In this document: piece after piece, positions 44,136-53,237 of the stretch
How positions within the stretch are numbered: position 1 is the stretch's first letter
How the letters are laid out: every line of letters begins with the position of its first letter
Assembly: GCF_029076445.1 (NCBI RefSeq)
Contig: NZ_JARESG010000019.1
Location: 1 to 64,000 of the forward strand
Direction of reading: 5' to 3'
Source of the DNA: Pseudarthrobacter naphthalenicus
GTDB lineage: Bacteria; Actinomycetota; Actinomycetes; Actinomycetales; Micrococcaceae
DNA length: 64,000 nucleotides
Made by a program: the position numbers and the translations under genes
Notes under the pieces: generated by a model
What the model was told of the DNA's origin: nothing
Databases searched by the model: none
The model's input: only the letters and a program-made list of their open reading frames with translations

Positions 44136-45167
44136 ATGAAAGCTATCGTTTACCGGACCACCGGCGATCCGTCTGTCCTTGAGCTCGTTGACCGCGGGAT
44201 CCGGAATCCGGAGCACGGGGAGGTGCGGGTGCGGATCATGGTCTCCGGGGTGAACCCCACCGACTGGAAGTCACGCCGCGGCGCCAAGGCCGGCGAGCCT
44301 CTGCCCTTCGCGGACATTGTGCCCAATCAGGACGGCGCCGGCGTTGTGGATGCCGTCGGACCCGGCGTCGGGCACCTCCACCCCGGCGACAGGGTATGGC
44401 TGGCCCTCGCTGCCTACCAGCGCGCCGACGGCGGGACAGCGCAGGAGTTTGCCGTGTTGCCGGCCGAGCGGGTCTTTCCGTTGCCGGAGCATGCCGGGTT
44501 CGACGTCGGCGCAAGCCTGGGCGTTCCGGCGATCACCGCGCACCGGGCCCTGACCGTCGCCGAGGACGGCCCGCGCCGGCTGCACCCGGGAGCATTGGAC
44601 GGCAAGATCATTCTTGTCGCCGGAGGGGCCGGTGCCGTGGGCCATGCGGCCATCCAACTCGCCAAGTGGGCCGGCGCCGTTGTGGTCACGACCGTCAGCG
44701 GTCCGGCGAAGGCTGCGCTGGTCACGGCTGCCGGTGCCGATCACGTCATCAACTACCGGGAGACCGACGCGGCCGCGGAAATCCGCCGGATCGCTCCCGA
44801 CGGTGTGGACCAGATCGTGGAGGTGGCACCCGCGCAGAACGCCGACCTCGACCTGGCCGTGATCCGGAACCGCGGCTCTGTCGCTGTCTACGCCAACAAC
44901 GGGGGCGACCAGCTGATCCTGGACATCCGCAGGCACTTCAGCCTCAACATCCGCTACCAATTCGTGCTGCTCTACACGGTTGGCATGGCGGCGGTGCACG
45001 CCGCCGCCGAGGACATCAATGCGGCCATCACCGACGGCGCCCTTCCGGTAGGGGAGGCCGCAGGCCTGCCGCTGCACCGCTATAGCCTGGCCGATACGGC
45101 GGCGGCTCACGCGGCGGTGGAGGACAGCATCGTCGGCAAGGTGCTGATCGATGTGGCAGCGGGCTAG
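44136..45167 (+). CDS. NADPH:quinone oxidoreductase-like protein
   Basis: A 343-residue zinc-free medium-chain reductase. MKAIVYRTTGDPSVLELVD begins the GroES-like domain, and ILVAGGAGAVGHAAIQLAKWAG is the NADPH loop. It lacks the structural-zinc cysteines, as expected for quinone reductases. It likely reduces quinones or enals under stress. It stands alone 52 bp after the exporter gene. Confidence 0.87.
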   Translation: MKAIVYRTTGDPSVLELVDRGIRNPEHGEVRVRIMVSGVNPTDWKSRRGAKAGEPLPFADIVPNQDGAGVVDAVGPGVGHLHPGDRVWLALAAYQRADGGTAQEFAVLPAERVFPLPEHAGFDVGASLGVPAITAHRALTVAEDGPRRLHPGALDGKIILVAGGAGAVGHAAIQLAKWAGAVVVTTVSGPAKAALVTAAGADHVINYRETDAAAEIRRIAPDGVDQIVEVAPAQNADLDLAVIRNRGSVAVYANNGGDQLILDIRRHFSLNIRYQFVLLYTVGMAAVHAAAEDINAAITDGALPVGEAAGLPLHRYSLADTAAAHAAVEDSIVGKVLIDVAAG

Positions 45168-45195
45168 CCGGTAACACCGGGCGGGCGGAAGCGCG

Positions 45196-45441
45196 CTACC
45201 CGCCTGCCTGGCCGTTCAGGGGCCCGGCCAGCAGGGATTCGATATCCCGGGCTGTGGCGTCAAGCCTGGCGATGGTGTCGCGCTGGATGGCCTGGAAGTA
45301 TTCGGCATCGGACTCGCCGTCCTCCACCCAGTTCTCGTCGCCCAGCGACTCCATCGCTCGGCGGGTGTTGGCGGTCGCCGTCCTGATGTTCTCCAGCATC
45401 GTCTGCAACCTGGTCACGGTGGCGGGGTTCTCGTCATTCAT
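45196..45441 (-). CDS. Small helical hypothetical protein
   Basis: An 81-residue acidic protein; the ATG at 45441 follows AAGGAGG. Almost entirely helical (TRLQTMLENIRTATANTRRAM and RDTIARLDATARDIESLL). No family recognised. It lies downstream of the PEP-mutase-type gene on the same strand and convergent with the quinone reductase. Confidence 0.65.
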   Translation of the reverse strand: MNDENPATVTRLQTMLENIRTATANTRRAMESLGDENWVEDGESDAEYFQAIQRDTIARLDATARDIESLLAGPLNGQAGG

Positions 45442-45502
45442 GGTGTCCTCCTTGATGGGGCGGGTCCTGGGCAGGACGCAGGCGGGTTCGAGCTGACGAT
45501 CG

Positions 45503-46288
45503 CTAGCCCGTGTTGTGTTGGCTGAAAGAGGCCAGCCGCGACTGCATCTCCCAGTACGGTGTGGCGGCCGGCGCCGGCTTGCCCTCGCGCAGGGCATTGA
45601 CCGCGTTCACCGCAGCATCAACTGCCGCCCGGTAGGGAAGGGAGCCGGAACTGACGCGCCGAACTCCCAGCTCGCCGAGCTCAGGAACAGTCAGCGAAGG
45701 ATGTGCCAGCACATTGACGGGCAAGCCAATACCTGCGGTGATGGCTCTGATGTCCTCCGGAACCACAAGTCCCGGGACAAAGATCCCGTCCGCCCCGGCG
45801 TCGGCATAAGCACCTGCCCGCAGCAGGACGGCCTCCACGGTGGCCTGCTCGCCGAACCATATGTTGTCCACTCGGGCATTGATGAACACAGCCGGGCTGC
45901 GCCGCCTGACAGCGGCAATCTTGCGGGCGAAGGCTGCCGGATCGACCAGGTGCCCGGCGGTGCTGTCCTCGAGGTTGATCCCGGCCACGCCCAGGTTGGC
46001 CAGGTGGGCCACAAACTCCGCAACCTCAGCCGGGTCATCGGAATATCCGTCCTCAACGTCTGCGGTGATGTGGACAGGCAGTCGGCACAGCTGTGCCGCG
46101 AGCGCTGCGGTCGCCGCCTTGCTGGACCGGCCCCCGTCGGGCAGACCGGCACTTGCAGCAATGCCAAAGCTGGTGGTGCCGACGGCCGGGAAGCCCGCGG
46201 CAGCGAAGGCCAGGGCGGATCCCAGGTCCCACGCGTTGGGCAGCAGCAGCGGCACCGCAGCGGTGTGGAGATCCCGAAACGTCGACAT
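45503..46288 (-). CDS. Isocitrate lyase/PEP mutase family protein
   Basis: A 261-residue TIM-barrel enzyme. PLLLPNAWDLGSALAFAAAGF is the start expected for the family, GINLEDSTAG and the metal site ADVEDGYSDDPAEV are present, and SLPYRAAVDAAV ends the barrel. The catalytic loop K-R-C-G-H of isocitrate lyase is not seen, so it is closer to oxaloacetate decarboxylase or PEP-mutase-like lyases. Substrate unknown. Confidence 0.83.
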   Translation of the reverse strand: MSTFRDLHTAAVPLLLPNAWDLGSALAFAAAGFPAVGTTSFGIAASAGLPDGGRSSKAATAALAAQLCRLPVHITADVEDGYSDDPAEVAEFVAHLANLGVAGINLEDSTAGHLVDPAAFARKIAAVRRRSPAVFINARVDNIWFGEQATVEAVLLRAGAYADAGADGIFVPGLVVPEDIRAITAGIGLPVNVLAHPSLTVPELGELGVRRVSSGSLPYRAAVDAAVNAVNALREGKPAPAATPYWEMQSRLASFSQHNTG

Positions 46289-46569
46289 TTTCGTTCCCGT
46301 CCCTAGCCATCCAAAGAGGGGTGAATACCGATTCAGTCTACAAACGTGGCAGACCGGCGCAAGGGACCGGCGGTCGCCCGAGGCTGGAACCGGGTTGGGC
46401 CCATGCGCCCGGCGGAACCACAGCAAAACAGGGCGAATTACCCTGTTGGATGGCAGGCCGGGTGCTTATCCTGTCAGGTAAGGACCGCCGCGACACGCGG
46501 TCCTGAGGCCGCCGGCACGTCCCGGGAAGCCTTCCCGCTCCGGTGGCCCGTCTCGATGAGGAGGCGTCG

Positions 46570-46851
46570 ATGTCCACTCCTGATGTGCCGACACGCGGGC
46601 CGGCCAGACCCGGTCCCTATGTCATCGCGGGGATCCTGCTGATTATCGCCATCGCGGTGCCCCTGTTCGTACCTGCATATGCCCTCGACGAGCCGCGTTT
46701 GGCAGGCATGCCGTTCTTCTACTGGTACCAGATGATGTGGATTCCGGTCACTGCGGCCCTGGTGGGAGCATCGTACTGGCTGGTCACCAAGGAAGACCGC
46801 CGTCGCCGTGAAGCGGTGCGCAGCGCCACGGGTGCCGGGGAGAAGCCATGA
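46570..46851 (+). CDS. DUF3311 membrane protein, symporter partner
   Basis: A 93-residue protein with GAGGAGG before its ATG. Two membrane segments (YVIAGILLIIAIAVPLF and FYWYQMMWIPVTAALVGAS) are joined by a short loop, then a charged tail. DUF3311 genes typically precede solute:sodium symporters, and here the stop overlaps the symporter ATG (ATGA). Confidence 0.88.
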   Translation: MSTPDVPTRGPARPGPYVIAGILLIIAIAVPLFVPAYALDEPRLAGMPFFYWYQMMWIPVTAALVGASYWLVTKEDRRRREAVRSATGAGEKP

Positions 46852-48542
46852 GCACCGTCACTGTGCCGTTCGCCGTTCCTGACCGTCCCGTGAGCGGCGT
46901 TGCCCTCACCATTGTGATCATCCTCTTCGTTCTTGTGGCTGCGTTGGGGTTCGTTGCGGCGCGCTGGCGCCGTGAAGAGGCCACCGGGCTGCACAGCCTG
47001 GACGAGTGGGGCCTTGGCGGCCGTGGTTTCGGTACCTGGGTGACCTGGTTCCTGCTCGGCGGCGATCTCTACACGGCCTACACCTTCGTGGCAGTACCGG
47101 CTGCCATGTGGGCCACCGGAGCCGTGAGTGGCTTCTTCGCGGTTCCGTACACGATCGTGCTGTATCCGATCGTGTTCCTCCTGATGAGCCGCTTGTGGTC
47201 CGTCTCGCACCGGCATGGCTTCGTCACACCGGCCGACTTCGTGGGCGGCCGCTACGGCAGCAAGGCTCTCTCCCTGGCCGTCGCCGTCACCGGCATTGTC
47301 GCCACCATGCCCTACATCGCATTGCAGCTGGTCGGCATCAAGGCAGTCCTGACGGTCCTTGGCCTGGGCAGTGCGGAGAACCCCTTGCTGACGGACATGC
47401 CGCTGATCATCGCCTTCGTGGTGCTTGCCGCCTACACCTACACGTCAGGCCTTCGTGCCCCTGCCCTGATCGCTGTGGTGAAAGATCTGCTGATCTACCT
47501 GGCAGTGATCGTTGCGGTCATTTACCTGCCCATCAAGTTCGGCGGCTGGGGAACAATTTTCGACGCCGCCCAGGCCAAGTTGGGTGCCGTCAACCCGGCC
47601 ACCGGCAAACCCGCCGGTGTCTTCATTCCCGGGGCCGGAAGTTACTCCGCCTACTGGACGCTGGCCTTGGGCTCGGCCCTGGCGCTGTTTATGTACCCGC
47701 ATTCCATCACCGGCGTGCTGGCGACCAAGAGCAGGAACACCATCCGCAAGAACGCCGCGGTGTTGCCGTTGTACTCGCTCATGCTGGGATTCCTGGCGCT
47801 GCTGGGCTATGCCGCGATTTACGCCGGCACCAAACCCATTGACCTGAACGGCGCCGTTAACCCGCAGCTGGTGGTTCCGCAACTGTTCCTGGACCACTTC
47901 CCGAGCTGGTTTGCCGGCATAGCCCTTGCCGCCATCGCCATCGGCGCCCTGGTCCCTGCCGCCATCATGTCAATCGCCGCGGCCAACCTGTTTACCCGCA
48001 ACATTTACAGGGATCTGATCAGGCCCGACGCCGAACCCCGGCAGGAAGCCAAAGTCTCCAAAATCGCTTCCCTGGTTGTGAAGTTCGGGGCATTGATCTT
48101 TGTCATCGCCATGGACCAGTCCGCCGCCATCAACATGCAGCTCCTTGGCGGCATCTGGATCCTGCAGACCTTCCCGGCAATCGTGGCGGGGCTGTATACG
48201 CGCTGGTTCCACCGGTGGGCGCTGTTCCTCGGCTGGGCGGCCGGAATCATTTACGGCACCATTGCGGCTTACAACGTGGTCAACCCGGTCACAAAAGCCC
48301 ACTTCGGCGGCTCCATCGCAGCGATCCCCGGCACCGACGTCCAGGTCTACATTGCCGTGGTGGCCTTCGGGATAAACCTGATTGTTGCCGCCGTCCTGTC
48401 CGTGGTCTTCCGTGCCATCAAGGTCCCAGCCGGTGTCGACATCACCCGCAGTTCGGACTACGGTGCCGACGAAAACGATCCGAAGGTCGCTGAGATCCAG
48501 CGCGACTACCCCCTCGGCGAACCCGGCGCCCCGACCTTCTGA
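46848..48542 (+). CDS. Monocarboxylate-type solute:sodium symporter
   Basis: A 564-residue SSS-family transporter with 13 or so membrane segments. GLGGRGFGTWVTWFLLGGDLYTAYTF and the SALALFMYPHSITGVLATKSRNTI region are typical of MctP-like carriers for lactate, pyruvate and similar acids. ALVPAAIMSIAAANLFTRNIYRD is the sodium-site region. Coupled to DUF3311 upstream. Acetate uptake and activation genes follow, which supports a short-chain acid substrate. Confidence 0.9.
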   Translation: MSTVTVPFAVPDRPVSGVALTIVIILFVLVAALGFVAARWRREEATGLHSLDEWGLGGRGFGTWVTWFLLGGDLYTAYTFVAVPAAMWATGAVSGFFAVPYTIVLYPIVFLLMSRLWSVSHRHGFVTPADFVGGRYGSKALSLAVAVTGIVATMPYIALQLVGIKAVLTVLGLGSAENPLLTDMPLIIAFVVLAAYTYTSGLRAPALIAVVKDLLIYLAVIVAVIYLPIKFGGWGTIFDAAQAKLGAVNPATGKPAGVFIPGAGSYSAYWTLALGSALALFMYPHSITGVLATKSRNTIRKNAAVLPLYSLMLGFLALLGYAAIYAGTKPIDLNGAVNPQLVVPQLFLDHFPSWFAGIALAAIAIGALVPAAIMSIAAANLFTRNIYRDLIRPDAEPRQEAKVSKIASLVVKFGALIFVIAMDQSAAINMQLLGGIWILQTFPAIVAGLYTRWFHRWALFLGWAAGIIYGTIAAYNVVNPVTKAHFGGSIAAIPGTDVQVYIAVVAFGINLIVAAVLSVVFRAIKVPAGVDITRSSDYGADENDPKVAEIQRDYPLGEPGAPTF

Positions 48543-48576
48543 CGGGATTGAGCCGGCTACCGGCAACGACGAGGTA

Positions 48577-48592
48577 TGTGAGCTACATCACA
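48577..48592. promoter_or_regulatory. CRP/GlxR-type operator before satP
   Basis: TGTGA-GCTACA-TCACA is a perfect match to the CRP-family consensus TGTGA-N6-TCACA. It lies 110 bp before the satP start, a usual activator distance. It implies cAMP-dependent control of acetate uptake and activation. Confidence 0.75.
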
Positions 48593-48702
48593 GAACGGTG
48601 CGATCCAAATCACAAACATTGCCGGTTTAGGCCTTGTGCGCTCAGGAGTAATCTGGTATGCATCACCAGCAATGGGGCTGGTGCTGACCAAGGAGTCGTG
48701 TC

Positions 48703-49377
48703 ATGAGTGTCGAATCAAGCTCCACGGCGGGGATCGTTCCGGCGGCCACCGGTCGCAGGGCCGAAAATCCCGTAGCAGCCAAGGATATGGGTATTTCGCC
48801 ACAGGCTAGCGTCAGTCCACCCTTTGCCGATCCGGCAGCGTTGGGCCTGGGCGCGTTCGCGATGACGACGTTTGTCCTCAGTGTCATCAACGCCGGGCTG
48901 ATTCCCAAAGACGTCGAACCGGTGGTCCTGGGACTGGCACTTTTTTACGGCGGCCTGGCGCAGTTCGCCGCCGGAATCTGGGAATTCGCAAACCGAAACG
49001 TTTTCGGCGCGACAGCCTTCTGCTCATATGGAGCGTTCTGGCTCTCCTTCTGGTTCTTGAGCCAGTTCAGCGCTGCCGGCCTTCCGGCCGCGGACGCCGG
49101 CAAAGCGGTGGGCCTCTACCTCCTGGCCTGGGCGATCTTTACGGCTTACATGACCGTTTCGGCATGGCGGGTCAGCACAGGCGTTTTTGCCGTCTTCGTC
49201 TTCCTGACCCTCACCTTCATAGCCCTGTTTCTTGGTGCCTTCGCCGGAGCAACGGGTATGACGGTGCTGGGCGGCTGGCTCGGAATCGTGACAGCGCTGA
49301 TTGCCTGGTACTGCTCCCTTGCGGTGGTGGCTAACGCCACCTACAAGCGCACTGTCCTTCCCGTGGGACGACGGTGA
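48703..49377 (+). CDS. satP: Acetate uptake channel/transporter, SatP/YaaH family
   Basis: A 224-residue GPR1/FUN34/YaaH protein; the ATG follows AAGGAG. FADPAALGLGAFAMTTFVLS is the family NPxG-like opening (here DPAALG), then YGGLAQFAAGIWEFANRNVFGATAFCSYGAFWLSF (in parts: GGLAQFAAGIWEF, ATAFCSYGAFWLS). Six helices follow the usual order. It carries acetate with protons and lies seven bases before acs. Confidence 0.92.
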   Translation: MSVESSSTAGIVPAATGRRAENPVAAKDMGISPQASVSPPFADPAALGLGAFAMTTFVLSVINAGLIPKDVEPVVLGLALFYGGLAQFAAGIWEFANRNVFGATAFCSYGAFWLSFWFLSQFSAAGLPAADAGKAVGLYLLAWAIFTAYMTVSAWRVSTGVFAVFVFLTLTFIALFLGAFAGATGMTVLGGWLGIVTALIAWYCSLAVVANATYKRTVLPVGRR

Positions 49378-49383
49378 CAGGCC

Positions 49384-51363
49384 ATGGTCGCAGAGCCATC
49401 AGAAACGGATGAAACCATCGCAAACCTGCTGCACGAACAGCGGCGCTTCCCGCCGGAAGCCAGCTTTGCCGCGCAAGCCAACGCCACGTCGTCGGACTAT
49501 GAGGAAGCTGCCGGCGACAGGCTGGCGTTCTGGGCGCGGCAGGCGGACCGGCTGGACTGGTCCCAAAAGTGGAGTGAGGTCCTGGACTGGTCGAATCCGC
49601 CGTTCGCCAAATGGTTCGTCGGAGGCAGGCTCAATGCAGCCTACAACTGCCTTGACCGGCACGTAGCTGCCGGCCGCGGAGAGAAGGTCGCCTACTACTT
49701 CGAAGGTGAAGTCGGAGACACCCGCACCATCACGTATGCCCAGCTCACCCGGATGGTCTGCCAGGCAGCAAACACGCTGACCCGGCTGGGAGTCATGCCG
49801 GGAGACCGGGTGGCCATTTACATGCCGATGATTCCCGAAACCGTGGTGGCGATGCTGGCCTGCGCCAGAATTGGAGCACCGCACACAGTGGTGTTTGGCG
49901 GGTTTTCCGCGGACGCGCTCCGGACCCGGATCCACGACTGCGACGCGCGGATCGTCATCACCTCCGATGGCGCCTACCGCCGCGGCAAGGCCACCGGTCT
50001 CAAGTCCGCCGTCGACGAAGCCCTGCTGGACTGCCCGGACGTTCGCAACGTCCTGGTGGTCCGCCGCACCGGGCAGGAGATCGATTGGACGCCAGGCCGG
50101 GATATATGGTGGCACGAATCGGTTGAACTCGCTTCCACGGAACATAACGCTGAAGCCTTCGACGCCGAACATCCGCTGTACGTCATGTACACATCGGGCA
50201 CCACGGGTAAGCCCAAGGGCATCCTGCACACCACCGGCGGCTATCTCACGGGGTGCGCCTATACCCACTGGGCGGTCTTTGACCTCAAGGCGGAGTCCGA
50301 CATTTTCTGGACGGCCGCGGACATCGGCTGGGTGACCGGGCACAGCTACATTGTGTACGGTCCCCTGGCCAACGGCGCCACCTCCGTGCTGTACGAAGGC
50401 ACGCCGGACACCCCGCACCAGGGCCGGTGGTGGGAAATCATCGACAAGTACAACGTCTCGATTCTCTACTGCGCCCCGACTGCCATCCGGACCTTCATGA
50501 AATGGGGCGCCGGGATACCGGCCAAGTACAGCCTCAGGAGCCTGCGCCTGATCGGGTCCGTGGGAGAACCGATTAACCCGGCGGCCTACATGTGGTACCG
50601 GGAGAACATCGGTCACGGCCAAACGCCGGTCGTGGACACCTGGTGGCAGACCGAGACCGGAGCCATCATGATCAGTCCGCTCCCCGGAGTCACAGCAGGC
50701 AAACCGGGTGCCGCCATGAGGCCGTTGCCCGGCGTCGCGGCGGACGTCGTCAATGACGCGGGCACCCCGGTTGAAAACGGCTCCGGCGGCTACCTGGTCC
50801 TGACCGAGCCCTGGCCGTCCATGCTGCGCACCATCTGGGGTGACAACGACCGGTACGTGGACACGTACTGGTCACGGTTCCCCGGGCTCTACTTTGCCGG
50901 CGACGGCGCCAAAAAGGATGACGACGGGGACATCTGGCTCCTCGGCCGGGTGGACGACGTCATGAACGTGGCCGGACACCGGCTTTCGACCACAGAGATC
51001 GAATCGGCGCTCGTCGCGCATCCGAAGGTGGCCGAAGCGGCCGTCGTGGGTGCGCTCGACGAGACCACCGGGCAAGCCATCGTCGCCTTCGTCATCCTCC
51101 GCACCGAGGCTGGCGACGGTGGACCGGAGGTTGTGCAGGAGCTGCGGGAACATGTGGCCAAGGAGATCGGCAAAATCGCCAGGCCCCGTCAGATCATGGT
51201 GGTGGCCGAGCTGCCCAAAACCCGGTCCGGCAAGATCATGCGCCGGCTCCTCAAGGACGTCGCGCAGGACCGGCCGATCGGAGATGTCACCACGCTGGCA
51301 GACTCCTCCGTCATGGACCTGATCAAGGCTGGCATGCCGGGAGGGGCCGGCGGCCCGCACTAA
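49384..51363 (+). CDS. acs: Acetyl-CoA synthetase
   Basis: A 659-residue AMP-forming ligase of acetate to CoA. YTSGTTGKPKGILHTTGGYL is the P-loop-like motif, WWQTETGAIMIS the A5 core and GDGAKKDDDGDIWLLGRVDD the hinge. KTRSGKIMRRLL near residue 613 carries the lysine that is acetylated to switch the enzyme off. Follows satP at once. The end overlaps slightly the tail of a weak minus-strand frame. Confidence 0.95.
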   Translation: MVAEPSETDETIANLLHEQRRFPPEASFAAQANATSSDYEEAAGDRLAFWARQADRLDWSQKWSEVLDWSNPPFAKWFVGGRLNAAYNCLDRHVAAGRGEKVAYYFEGEVGDTRTITYAQLTRMVCQAANTLTRLGVMPGDRVAIYMPMIPETVVAMLACARIGAPHTVVFGGFSADALRTRIHDCDARIVITSDGAYRRGKATGLKSAVDEALLDCPDVRNVLVVRRTGQEIDWTPGRDIWWHESVELASTEHNAEAFDAEHPLYVMYTSGTTGKPKGILHTTGGYLTGCAYTHWAVFDLKAESDIFWTAADIGWVTGHSYIVYGPLANGATSVLYEGTPDTPHQGRWWEIIDKYNVSILYCAPTAIRTFMKWGAGIPAKYSLRSLRLIGSVGEPINPAAYMWYRENIGHGQTPVVDTWWQTETGAIMISPLPGVTAGKPGAAMRPLPGVAADVVNDAGTPVENGSGGYLVLTEPWPSMLRTIWGDNDRYVDTYWSRFPGLYFAGDGAKKDDDGDIWLLGRVDDVMNVAGHRLSTTEIESALVAHPKVAEAAVVGALDETTGQAIVAFVILRTEAGDGGPEVVQELREHVAKEIGKIARPRQIMVVAELPKTRSGKIMRRLLKDVAQDRPIGDVTTLADSSVMDLIKAGMPGGAGGPH

Positions 51364-51781
51364 ACCGGTCAATGGAGCACTCGCCCTGGGGACCCGGATC
51401 ATTGCGTGCGGGCACAGCCTTCGTCAGCGGATGGTCCCCCGGGGTGGCCGCTTTGGTGGGAAAGAGCTGCCGGCAGCTCATGCACGCAGCGCCGGTAAAC
51501 AGATAGGCTGCCAGCGTTCCTGGGCCGGTGGATGTTGCGATCACCAGCCCGGTCAGGCCGATCAGGGGCCATCGGGTGTCGCAAACCGTGGCTTCGGCTC
51601 CGATTGGAGCATCAAGATAGCTGCCGACTATTAGGCCGGCCAGAAGCGAGCCGGCCGCGACAATGCCCGTATTCCTCCACCCGGCACCGGTAGAGCCCGC
51701 CATGCCGTTCATCGACATGACAACAGCGGCTGCGGCCGCCGCCGCGACCCCTGCGGCCGCCGCCGCGACCCCTGCGGCCAC
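51323..51781 (-). CDS. Possible alanine-rich membrane protein
   Basis: A 152-residue frame from GTG 51781, or 131 residues from ATG 51718. The first ~20 residues are almost all alanine and valine and arise from a 21-bp tandem repeat. Two hydrophobic segments follow (GIVAAGSLLAGLIVGSYL and LIGLTGLVIATSTGPGTLAAYL), then ACMSCRQLFP with a C-x-x-C. It overlaps the acs end by 41 bases and has a weak ribosome site, so it may not be real. Confidence 0.4.
   Translation of the reverse strand: MAAGVAAAAAGVAAAAAAAVVMSMNGMAGSTGAGWRNTGIVAAGSLLAGLIVGSYLDAPIGAEATVCDTRWPLIGLTGLVIATSTGPGTLAAYLFTGAACMSCRQLFPTKAATPGDHPLTKAVPARNDPGPQGECSIDRFSAGRRPLPACQP
51731..51772. repeat. Two perfect tandem copies of a 21-bp unit
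   Basis: The unit TGCGGCCGCCGCCGCGACCCC occurs at 51731-51751 and 51752-51772. If the minus-strand frame is coding, each copy adds seven residues of the Ala-rich N-terminus. Confidence 0.85.
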
Positions 51782-51859
51782 CCAGCGGACCGGCCTCCAG
51801 CGTCGCAGCAGGTCGAAGTCGCCGCTGAGCTGATGCTTCGCTACGGTCCTTGCCTGATC

Positions 51860-53155
51860 CTAGGGGTGCACGGGGTTCGGGGGCGTCATTGAGCGGCGGG
51901 CGTGCAGGGCGGTCCAGATGAGGACCGCACCCACCAGGGCCATGGCCAGGAATGCCAGCCCGGAGTAGCCCATTGATGCAAGAACTGGGCCCGCCAGTGC
52001 TCCGCCGATTGCCCCTGCGGCATTCATGCTGAGGTCCGAGATGCCCTGGATGGCGGGCCGGTCCTGGATGGGGACGGATTCGGCGACCATGGCGGAGCCG
52101 GCCACGACCGCAGCTGACCATCCGAGTCCGAGCAGGACAAGGCTGACCGTAACGCCGGTACGGGAGTCCGCCGCGAACCCGGCGATTACCAGGGAGGCCA
52201 GGAGCATGCCCTGGCCCAGGACTATGACGCGCACCCTCCCGACTTTGTCCGCCAGCCAACCGAACACGGGGGAGAGGGCATACATGCCCGCAATGTGCAG
52301 GCTGATGGTGAAGCCCACGATCACCAGGCTTGCTCCGTGTTCGCGCAGGTGGACCGGTGTCATGGACATCAGCGACACCATGGTGGCGTGGCTGAGTGCG
52401 ACGGCGGCCACCGCGTAGCGCGCACCTGCGTTGCTGCGCAGTACCAGTGTTCCGCTCTGCGGCCGGGGGGCCTTGACGCTGGTGTCGCGCAGCGACATCG
52501 CAGTAAGCAGCGGGTCCGGGCGCAGCCCGGTCAGGTACACGAGGGCGGCGGCCAGCTGTGCGGCCACAGAGAAGGCGAAGGCGCCCGTCAGAGGAGGGAA
52601 GCCAAGCGCTGCACCCACGACCTCGCCCGGACCGAAGAGGTTGGGGCCAAGCACTGCCCCGATGGTGGTGGACCAGACGACGACGGAAAGATCCCGCGCC
52701 CTGGTGCCGGACCGGGCAAGGTCGGTGGCAGCGAACCTGGCCTGCAGGTTGACCGCGGAACCCGCCCCCAGCAGCATCAGTCCCAGCAGCAGCAGGGGAA
52801 AGACCGACACCCACGCCGACGTGATGGCGATCGCGGCGCCGGTTCCGGCGATGAGCGCGCCGGTAGACAGCGATATGCGCCGTCCCCGGGCGCCCGCGAG
52901 CCGGGCGAGGGGCACGGCAGCGACCGCGGCCCCGAGGGTGCTCATCGTGGCGGCCATGCCGGACCACGCCGGCGATCCGGAAAGCTGTGCCGCGAGCAAA
53001 GAGCCGAGGGATAGTGTGGCTCCCATGCCGATACCGCCGAGAATCTGGCCGCCGACCAGGACGGAGAGCACTTTGCGTTGAGGCGGTGCGCCGCTCGCTG
53101 GGCTGGCCAGGGATGCGGGGGACTGGGGTCCTGTCGACCCGGGTACAGATGGCAT
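51860..53155 (-). CDS. MFS transporter behind a CstR-type operator
   Basis: A 431-residue, 12-segment MFS protein. VGGQILGGIGMGATLSLGSLLA is helix 1, PLARLAGARGRRISLSTG motif A, and LGLGWSAAVVAGSAMVAESVPIQDRPAIQG (in parts: GLGWSAAVVAGSAM, VPIQDRPAIQG) lies in the C-terminal half. It is unlike the DHA2 exporter at 42617. The palindrome at 53172-53187 sits 17 bases before its ATG, so it is probably induced with the sulfur genes. A role in exporting a sulfur compound is inference. Confidence 0.85.
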   Translation of the reverse strand: MPSVPGSTGPQSPASLASPASGAPPQRKVLSVLVGGQILGGIGMGATLSLGSLLAAQLSGSPAWSGMAATMSTLGAAVAAVPLARLAGARGRRISLSTGALIAGTGAAIAITSAWVSVFPLLLLGLMLLGAGSAVNLQARFAATDLARSGTRARDLSVVVWSTTIGAVLGPNLFGPGEVVGAALGFPPLTGAFAFSVAAQLAAALVYLTGLRPDPLLTAMSLRDTSVKAPRPQSGTLVLRSNAGARYAVAAVALSHATMVSLMSMTPVHLREHGASLVIVGFTISLHIAGMYALSPVFGWLADKVGRVRVIVLGQGMLLASLVIAGFAADSRTGVTVSLVLLGLGWSAAVVAGSAMVAESVPIQDRPAIQGISDLSMNAAGAIGGALAGPVLASMGYSGLAFLAMALVGAVLIWTALHARRSMTPPNPVHP

Positions 53156-53171
53156 TCTGACAGTCTCTCAG

Positions 53172-53187
53172 ATACCCCTAAGGGTAT
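53172..53187. promoter_or_regulatory. CstR/CsoR-type palindrome 1 (before MFS gene)
   Basis: ATACCCCTAAGGGTAT: inverted arms ATACCC and GGGTAT, the same 16-base form as the other four sites in this region. Confidence 0.7.
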
Positions 53188-53237
53188 GCAAGGACTCCTT
53201 TTTCGAACGCCTGTGCCCGCATTTCCGGGCGGTCGCC

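Noticed and set aside
51612..52967. 451-codon minus-strand frame overlapping the MFS transporter in another frame
   Set aside because: Arg/Pro/Gly-rich frame-shadow of the MFS gene, which has clear membrane segments.
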